Both the position numbers and the translations under genes were made by a program. A DNA stretch of 64,000 nucleotides, taken from Comamonas sp. GB3 AK4-5 (lineage in GTDB: Bacteria > Pseudomonadota > Gammaproteobacteria > Burkholderiales > Burkholderiaceae_C). Shown piece after piece: positions 58,738 to 64,000 of this stretch (within the stretch, counting starts at the first letter, position 1; each line of letters starts with the position of its first letter). Location of the stretch: assembly GCF_041320665.1 (NCBI RefSeq), contig NZ_CP166730.1, positions 3,162,001 to 3,226,000 on the forward strand, given 5' to 3'. Below the pieces are notes generated by a model. That model had not been told where the DNA came from. It was given only the letters and a program-made list of their open reading frames with translations, and did not search any database.

Positions 58738-59478
58738 TTACTGCAACTGCACCGACCCCGAGACCTGCACTTCCACCTGGGTCTTGCCGGCTTCCACAGC
58801 CAGGGGCGCTGCCTCGCCAGCGTCCGCTGCCATGGCGGACTTGAACATGGCGCCCTGTGCCATATAGGGGCGCATGCCGATTTCATTGCTGTTCACCGAT
58901 ACCTCCCGCAGGCTGTAGTTGCGGAAACCAAAAGCTTTGCTCAGGCTGGCCGCCTTGGCCTGGAACTGGCTGATGGCCTGCTGCTGGGCCTCACCCTCCA
59001 CCTTGGCTCGGCCCTCTTTGGACAGACCGAACGCCACCTGGCTCACCTGCATACCCTGCACCTTGGTGGCCTGGCTGGTGATGCGGTCAAAGTCCTTACC
59101 CTCCAGCACCAGCTGCGCCCGACCTTGCCAGCCTGCCAGCTTGCCGTCCTTGCTGTTGGTGCGAGGCGCCACGGTGAATCCTTGCGTGCGCACTTCCATG
59201 GCGCCGTTCTGTGCCTGGGGGCGCACCGCCGCCAGCGCCGCATCCACCACCTGCTGCAAGCGCTTTTGCACGGCAGCCGCATTGCTGCCCTCTTCGGTGG
59301 CAGTCAGGGTGAGCATCAGCAAATCCTGCGTGACTTCCACCGAGCCGGAGGCTGACAGCTGCACCACGTTCTGTGGTGCGGCCTGCACCACAGTCTGCGC
59401 CATGGCATTTGCGCCCCATGCGCCGACCGCCAGGGCCAATGCCACACCCAGGCCACGACATACTGCTTTTTGCTGCAT
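58738..59478 (-). CDS. SIMPL-domain (DUF541) periplasmic protein
   Basis: 246-residue exported protein. A signal peptide (about residues 1-28, LGVALALAVGAWGANAMAQ) is followed by the SIMPL/DUF541 domain (VVQLSASGSVEVTQDLLMLTLT, AQAAISQFQAKA-like helix, LREVSVN). Family members include Escherichia coli YggE, linked to protection from oxidative stress; others are mammalian IRAK-associated proteins, and no enzymatic role is known. GGAGGAG precedes the ATG at 59478, and two GTG codons directly upstream are less likely starts. It is divergent from the ompR-like gene. Confidence 0.87.
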   Translation of the reverse strand: MQQKAVCRGLGVALALAVGAWGANAMAQTVVQAAPQNVVQLSASGSVEVTQDLLMLTLTATEEGSNAAAVQKRLQQVVDAALAAVRPQAQNGAMEVRTQGFTVAPRTNSKDGKLAGWQGRAQLVLEGKDFDRITSQATKVQGMQVSQVAFGLSKEGRAKVEGEAQQQAISQFQAKAASLSKAFGFRNYSLREVSVNSNEIGMRPYMAQGAMFKSAMAADAGEAAPLAVEAGKTQVEVQVSGSVQLQ

Positions 59479-59716
59479 CACCACTCTCCTCCAAGGGAAA
59501 AAAAGACGTTTTCAGCAGCCGCAGCAGGTGCTGCGCTGCAATATCTGCCGACCATACCACCGTCGGGCTAGAGTCCCTGCGTTACGTCAAACCACACTTG
59601 CTCCGCAGGGCAACACTTGTAACACTTGGTCAGGGTGCCACCAAAAAACGGTTTTTGGGGCTCCAAGATGGTCAAAATTGGCTCTGTTACAAATTGGACT
59701 AGGACTAGGGATACCC

Positions 59717-60448
59717 ATGGCCTCAACGAACAACCGTACCGACAAGATCTTGGTGGTGGATGACGATGCCCGCATCCGTGATCTGCTGCGCCGCTATCTC
59801 ACGCAAGAAGGCTTCGAGATCATGATTGCCGAAGACGGCAAGGCGCTGAACCGCATCTTGCTGCGCGAGACGGTGGATCTGATCGTGCTCGACCTGATGA
59901 TGCCGGGCGAGGATGGCCTGTCCATCTGTCGCCGCCTGCGCTCTGCCAACGATCGCACGCCCATCATCATGCTGACCGCCAAGGGCGAGGATGTGGACCG
60001 CATCGTCGGTCTGGAAGTCGGCGCCGACGACTACCTCGGCAAGCCCTTCAACCCCCGCGAACTGCTGGCCCGCATCCACGCCGTGCTGCGCCGCCGCCCG
60101 CCGGTCGAAGCCCCTGGCGCCCCTTCGGGCGACAACGAAGTGGTCAATTTCGGCCCCTTCACCTTCGACCTGGGCACCCGTGTGCTGCAAAAGAATGGCG
60201 AGGAGCTGGCCCTGACCACGGGCGAGTTCGCCATGCTCAAGGCCTTGGTGCGCCACCCGCGCCAGCCGCTGTCGCGTGAAAAGCTGGCCTTGCTGGCCCG
60301 TGGCCGCGAGTTCGAGCCCTTTGACCGCAGCCTGGACGTGCAGGTGTCGCGTCTGCGCAAGTTGATTGAAGAAGATGCTGCAGCGCCGCGCTACATCCAG
60401 ACAGTCTGGGGCGTAGGTTACGTCTTCGTACCAGATGGTGCGAATTGA
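59717..60448 (+). CDS. ompR: OmpR-family response regulator
   Basis: 243-residue response regulator: receiver domain (residues 10-125) with the acidic pocket VVDDDARI, the phosphorylated Asp in IVLDLMMPGEDG and Lys in GADDYLGKPFNP; then an OmpR/PhoB winged helix (about 145-238, LTTGEFAMLKALVRHPRQPLSR, RSLDVQVSRLRKLIEED, YIQTVWGVGYVF). It closely resembles OmpR and is followed by an EnvZ-like kinase on the same strand, so it probably controls porin and osmotic-response genes. The ATG at 59717 (MASTNNRTD) is the first reasonable start. The 238 bases upstream hold its promoter. Confidence 0.93.
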   Translation: MASTNNRTDKILVVDDDARIRDLLRRYLTQEGFEIMIAEDGKALNRILLRETVDLIVLDLMMPGEDGLSICRRLRSANDRTPIIMLTAKGEDVDRIVGLEVGADDYLGKPFNPRELLARIHAVLRRRPPVEAPGAPSGDNEVVNFGPFTFDLGTRVLQKNGEELALTTGEFAMLKALVRHPRQPLSREKLALLARGREFEPFDRSLDVQVSRLRKLIEEDAAAPRYIQTVWGVGYVFVPDGAN

Positions 60449-60544
60449 GCCCAGTAAGATAGGCCGTTGTCCGATGCTGATTGCCTGCCACCGCGCACCC
60501 CGCGGTGGCAGGTATCGCCACGGCCCGACGAAGGCTTTCTGACC

Positions 60545-62071
60545 ATGCGTGCTTATTCCGCCAGCCCCCCTTCCGCCAGCGCCTCTGTGGCAGCCGGCAG
60601 CACGGAACACCGCCCCCCTGCAGGACCTGCGCGCTCGCGCATGGGGCTGAATCTGTTCTGGCGCACTTTTTTTCTGCTGGCCCTGCTGCTCGTCGGCTGC
60701 ATCCTGGCCTGGCTGCAGACGCTGCGGGCCTTCGAGTTCGAACCCCGCACCCTGCACACCGCGCAACAGGTGGCCTCGCTGGTCAACCTCAGCCGCGCCG
60801 CCCTGGTGCATTCCGACGCCATCAACCGTGTCTCGCTGATCAAGACCATGGCCGATCAGGAAGGCGTGCGCATTCTGCCGCGCGAGCCTGGCGACAAATA
60901 CGAGGCCATGGACCACACGCCCCTGAGTCTGCGCCTCACCGAGGAGCTGACCCATCGCCTGGGCTCGGGCACCATCGTGGCGCGCAGCGTCAACGGCGAG
61001 CCAGGCCTGTGGGTGGGCTTTTCCATCAATGGCGACCGCAACTGGCTGCTGATGGACCGCTCGCGCTTCAGCCCGGCCGGCGGCCGCACCTGGCTGGTGT
61101 GGCTGATCACCGCCGGCATTCTGTCGCTGGCCGGCGCGGCCGTGATTGCCCGACTCATCAACCAGCCGCTCAAGCAGCTCAGCGACGCGGCCAACCGTGT
61201 GCGCGATGGCGATTTCGAGGCCAGCCAGCTCGACGAGCAGGCCGTGACCAGCGAAATCCGCGAGGTCAACATCGGCTTCAACCGCATGGCCCAGAAGTTG
61301 GCCAAGCTCGAGCAGGAACGCGCCGTGATGCTGGCCGGTATCTCGCACGACCTGCGCACGCCGCTGGCCCGCCTGCGACTGGAAACCGAGATGAGCGTCA
61401 CCGACGATGTGGCACGCGACCACATGGTGGCCGACATCGTGCAGCTCGACGCCACCATCGACAAATTCCTCGACTACGCCCGACCCGACCATGTGACGCT
61501 GTCCACCGTGAATCTGCATGCCGTGGTGTCGTCCTGCGTCTATGCCGTGCAGGACCACCGCGAGCTGCAGATCAATATGGCCGTCCCCGAAGACGTGTAT
61601 GTGCTGGCCGATGAGGTGGAGCTGGCCCGTGTCATCTCCAACCTGCTGGAAAACGCCCGCCGCTACGGCAAGACGCCCGACACCGACACCACCTTGGTGG
61701 ACATCACCCTCAAGCGGCGCGAGGACTGGGTGGTCATACGCCTGCGCGACCACGGCACCGGCGTACCGCCCGAGCAGCTGTCCGCGCTGATCCAGCCGTT
61801 TTTCCGCGGCGACTCCGCCCGTACCGCGGCCGCAGGCGCGGGCCTGGGCCTGTCCATCGTGGACAAAACCGTGCAGCGCATGGGTGGCGCGCTATCGCTG
61901 TCCAACGCCCAGGGCGGCGGCCTGGCGGCCCATGTGCAGCTGCAATGCGCCGTCCATGCCTCGGAGGCCGATGCGCCGCAGCGCCTGCAACGCCCGCTGA
62001 TCAAGCGCCAACTGCCACCGCGCAACCACAGCACAGACCGCAGCCTGCAGGAAGACCTGCTGGACGACTGA
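60545..62071 (+). CDS. envZ: EnvZ-type sensor histidine kinase
   Basis: 508-residue inner-membrane histidine kinase: first helix about residues 37-57 (FFLLALLLVGCILAWLQ), a periplasmic loop of about 120 residues, a second helix about 180-203, HAMP, then the dimerisation domain with the phosphorylated His in AGISHDLRTPLARL and a HATPase domain (NLLENARRYG, DHGTGVPPEQ, GAGLGLSIV). It phosphorylates the OmpR-like protein encoded 96 bases upstream. I use the ATG at 60545; an in-frame TTG at 60467 is possible. The C-terminus has an extra basic tail of about 35 residues beyond the ATPase domain. Confidence 0.93.
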   Translation: MRAYSASPPSASASVAAGSTEHRPPAGPARSRMGLNLFWRTFFLLALLLVGCILAWLQTLRAFEFEPRTLHTAQQVASLVNLSRAALVHSDAINRVSLIKTMADQEGVRILPREPGDKYEAMDHTPLSLRLTEELTHRLGSGTIVARSVNGEPGLWVGFSINGDRNWLLMDRSRFSPAGGRTWLVWLITAGILSLAGAAVIARLINQPLKQLSDAANRVRDGDFEASQLDEQAVTSEIREVNIGFNRMAQKLAKLEQERAVMLAGISHDLRTPLARLRLETEMSVTDDVARDHMVADIVQLDATIDKFLDYARPDHVTLSTVNLHAVVSSCVYAVQDHRELQINMAVPEDVYVLADEVELARVISNLLENARRYGKTPDTDTTLVDITLKRREDWVVIRLRDHGTGVPPEQLSALIQPFFRGDSARTAAAGAGLGLSIVDKTVQRMGGALSLSNAQGGGLAAHVQLQCAVHASEADAPQRLQRPLIKRQLPPRNHSTDRSLQEDLLDD

Positions 62072-62111
62072 GGCAGCGCGCCAGCGGCTGCGCTGCGCCC
62101 CCAAAAGCCAA

Positions 62112-62149
62112 CAGGGAATGCGGGGCATCACAGTCGCCCGCATTCCCTG
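62112..62149. terminator. Long hairpin between convergent envZ and ispF
   Basis: Perfect 13-bp stem CAGGGAATGCGGG/CCCGCATTCCCTG with a 12-base loop, exactly between the two stop codons. There is no T-run on either side, so it may be a transcript-end stabiliser or a weak bidirectional terminator. Confidence 0.6.
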
Positions 62150-62156
62150 AGCCCGC

Positions 62157-62639
62157 TCAGGCCTTGCGGTACAGCAAGGCCGCGGCACGCGCCTCCATGG
62201 CCTGCAACTGGCCCACCGGCCCCAATTTCTCGGCCGTCTTGGCCTTCACATTCACCTGGTCCAGCTCCACACCCAGGGCCTGGGCAATGCGCTCGCGCAT
62301 GGCCGGAATATGCGGCGCCAGCTTGGGCGCCTGGGCCACCACGGTGCTGTCCACATTGCCGATCTCCCAGCCCTTTTCACGCACACGGCGGGCTGCCTCG
62401 GTCAGCAAACGCACCGAATCCGCACCCTTGAACTCGGGGTCGGTGTCCGGGAAATGCCGGCCAATATCGCCCAGTGCGGCGCCGCCCAGCAGGGCGTCGG
62501 TGATGGCATGCAGCAGCACATCGGCATCCGAATGCCCCAGCAGTCCGGTCACGTGGGGAATGTCCACCCCACCGATGATGAGCTTGCGGCCCGGCACCAG
62601 GGCATGGGTGTCCCAGCCTTCTCCAATACGAAAATTCAT
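62157..62639 (-). CDS. ispF: 2-C-methyl-D-erythritol 2,4-cyclodiphosphate synthase
   Basis: 160-residue trimeric enzyme of the MEP isoprenoid pathway, cyclising CDP-methylerythritol phosphate. The zinc-binding Asp and His are in GEGWDTHAL (Asp9/His11), the third ligand in [14 protein letters not shown], and the nucleotide site in [15 protein letters not shown]. Length is normal. The start [10 protein letters not shown] at 62639 is preferred; an upstream in-frame start runs into the end of ispD. It lies 50 bases downstream of ispD, which catalyses the pathway step two reactions earlier; the pair is a common proteobacterial operon. Confidence 0.96.
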   Translation of the reverse strand: MNFRIGEGWDTHALVPGRKLIIGGVDIPHVTGLLGHSDADVLLHAITDALLGGAALGDIGRHFPDTDPEFKGADSVRLLTEAARRVREKGWEIGNVDSTVVAQAPKLAPHIPAMRERIAQALGVELDQVNVKAKTAEKLGPVGQLQAMEARAAALLYRKA

Positions 62640-62689
62640 AGCACTCTCCGCAGATGGCTGTAGCGCCAACTGCCAAAAACAAGGTTGAT

Positions 62690-63517
62690 TCAAAAAAACG
62701 GATTGCCCTGGGCTGGCGGCGGTTCGCGCCGGCCCTGGAAGCGCTCCGTGGTGGCGCCCAGCTTGCGCTGCGACAGCACCGCCGTCGCCAGGGCAAAGTC
62801 ATCCGGGTAGGTCACCTTGAAATTTTGCGCCCCACCGGGCACCAGTTTGGGGCGCAGCCCCATGGCTTCCATGGCGCTGGCCTCGTCGGTCACCGCCGAG
62901 CCGGTACGGCCCAGTGCATCCAGCAGCGGACCGATGCGGAACATCTGCGGCGTCTGCGCCAGCCATTTGTCGCTGCGGTCCACCGTGGCCGCCACACGCA
63001 CGCCTGAAGGCCCGGTGACGGCGGTCTTGAGCGTGTCCGGCAGCTTGTGCGCCAACAGACCGCCCACGGCATCACCTTGGCAGGCATCGATCAGCGTACG
63101 AATCTGCTGCGGCGTGATCAGGCAGCGCGCCGCATCATGCACCAGCACCCAGTCATGCTGGGCTGCCCCCTGGGCCAGCAAGGCCTTGAGCCCGCCCTGC
63201 ACCGTGTCCGCGCGGGTAGCGCCGCCACAGGGCACGACCACACAACCAGGCACCGGGTGGTTCTGCAAAAAAACATCGCCAGGGGCCACGGCCACCAGCG
63301 TGCCAGCCAGCCCGGCCGTGCCGGCAAAGGCCGCCAGCGTGTGCAGCACCATGGGCTGGCCCGCCACCAATTGGTATTGTTTGGGCAGCTCAGGGGCCGG
63401 GCTGCCCGGGGCAATCGCCCGCAATCCCATGCCCGCGCAAGGCACCAGCCCCCAAAAGCGTCCAGGAAGGCCATGGGGCGGATGGGGGACAGAGGAAGGG
63501 ACAAGCAAGTCAGTCAT
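62690..63517 (-). CDS. ispD: 2-C-methyl-D-erythritol 4-phosphate cytidylyltransferase
   Basis: 275-residue IspD, which adds CMP to methylerythritol phosphate. The nucleotide-binding start [15 protein letters not shown] then [18 protein letters not shown] replaces the textbook AAGxGxRM...PKQY; the key Arg and Lys remain, but seven extra residues separate them. [14 protein letters not shown] and [18 protein letters not shown] are typical, as is [10 protein letters not shown]. It is longer than the usual 230 residues because of an N-terminal extension and a C-terminal Pro/Arg-rich tail. Start at 63517, with an ATG nine bases upstream as alternative. It precedes ispF and is divergent from mfd. 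Confidence 0.93.
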   Translation of the reverse strand: MTDLLVPSSVPHPPHGLPGRFWGLVPCAGMGLRAIAPGSPAPELPKQYQLVAGQPMVLHTLAAFAGTAGLAGTLVAVAPGDVFLQNHPVPGCVVVPCGGATRADTVQGGLKALLAQGAAQHDWVLVHDAARCLITPQQIRTLIDACQGDAVGGLLAHKLPDTLKTAVTGPSGVRVAATVDRSDKWLAQTPQMFRIGPLLDALGRTGSAVTDEASAMEAMGLRPKLVPGGAQNFKVTYPDDFALATAVLSQRKLGATTERFQGRREPPPAQGNPFF

Positions 63518-63604
63518 GGCCGGCATTCTAGAATCGGGATCCCCTGTCGCGGACTTAATCTCTCGGCGAACGGCGCCCTGCGCGCGCACTGCCCTTTTTC
63601 CCTC

Positions 63605-64000
63605 ATGCAACTGCCTTCTCTCTCGCCCGGTAAACGCTTCACCCTTCCCCGCCCCGTAGGCAGTGCCGATGCACTGCAGCTGGCCCGTCTGGCCCAACGG
63701 GAACGGGCAGCGGGCCGCATTACGGCCATCGTCACCGCTGATGCAGGAGATGCCCAGCGGCTGATCGACGAGATGGCGTTCTTCGCACCCGAGCTGCGCT
63801 GCGCCCTGTTTCCCGACTGGGAAACCCTGCCCTACGACACCTTCTCGCCCCACCAGGACCTGATCAGCGAGCGCCTGGCCACGCTGTGGCGCATCCGCAG
63901 CCGCGACCACGAAAGCGGTGCCGATGTGGTGCTGGTGCCGGCCACCACGGCCTTGTACCGGTTGGCACCGCCCTCCTTTCTGGCCGGCTACACCTTTCAC
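63605..64000 (+). CDS. mfd: Transcription-repair coupling factor, N-terminal part
   Basis: First 132 codons of a gene cut by the right edge of the window. The segment RITAIVTADAGDAQRLIDEM, FFAPELRCALFPDWETLPYD, TFSPHQDLISERLATLWRI and ADVVLVPATTALYRLAPPSF is the UvrB-like N-terminal module of Mfd, which displaces stalled RNA polymerase and recruits the UvrABC repair machinery. The full protein would be near 1150 residues. The ATG at 63605 (MQLPSLSPGKRF) is divergent from ispD, with 87 bases between the starts. Confidence 0.92.
   Translation, partial: MQLPSLSPGKRFTLPRPVGSADALQLARLAQRERAAGRITAIVTADAGDAQRLIDEMAFFAPELRCALFPDWETLPYDTFSPHQDLISERLATLWRIRSRDHESGADVVLVPATTALYRLAPPSFLAGYTFH

Overview
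The window is high-GC chromosomal DNA that looks like the betaproteobacterial family Comamonadaceae (Comamonas or a close relative). This rests on protein-level resemblance, on the mfd/ispD/ispF/envZ/ompR and nadE/glnB gene orders, and on several short GC-rich intergenic repeat families I associate with this family. It is an inference, not a database result. There is no phage or plasmid module, no CRISPR array and no rRNA. I call 51 coding genes (one truncated at the right edge) and six tRNA genes, all valine.

Layout. 0.2-9 kb is housekeeping: RDD protein, diacylglycerol kinase, LOG protein, P-II with NAD synthetase, a FemAB-like acetyltransferase swollen by in-frame repeats, a receptor plus CheW, and pyrophosphatase. 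9-17.5 kb holds an Mpo1-like protein, an aldehyde dehydrogenase, DUF2889, VF530, a metallo-hydrolase, and a LysR/exporter/SpeG unit that looks like polyamine handling. 17.5-25.8 kb is an accessory catabolic region: Fe-S protein, IclR, orphan Bug receptor, amidase, quinone oxidoreductase, LysR and a VanB-type reductase. 25.9-26.3 kb is a tandem array of four tRNA-Val(CAC). 26.5-31.7 kb is a complete EmrAB/OMF efflux operon with its MarR regulator. 32-36.3 kb has an SDR gene and moaA-mobA-moeA for molybdenum cofactor.

36.6-46.1 kb is the most striking part: a minus-strand operon of a 1911-residue two-partner-secretion exoprotein, its TpsB transporter and a TPR-containing GT41 (OGT/SPINDLY-like) glycosyltransferase. 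The order is the same as in hmw1ABC/etpBAC glycosylated adhesin systems. The exoprotein carries twelve full and two degenerate approximately 58-residue propeller-like repeats, half of the full ones with an N-G-S/T sequon, then YDG-type repeats.

46.6-54.1 kb has tRNA-Val(GAC), a Dyp-type peroxidase, an HdeD-like protein with a perfect FNR/Anr box upstream, and a four-gene unit DUF4178-DUF350-membrane aminopropyltransferase-Tat flavoprotein lipoprotein. 54.3-64 kb returns to core genes: tRNA-Val(GAC), relA, a hydrolase, 3-hydroxybutyrate dehydrogenase, a SIMPL protein, ompR-envZ, ispF-ispD and the start of mfd.

Repeats recur throughout. They include a 268-bp MITE-like element with perfect 13-bp terminal inverted repeats and an inverted, diverged second copy 14 kb away; two families of GC-rich intergenic repeats lying mostly just downstream of genes; and an 81-bp unit tandemly expanded inside a coding region.
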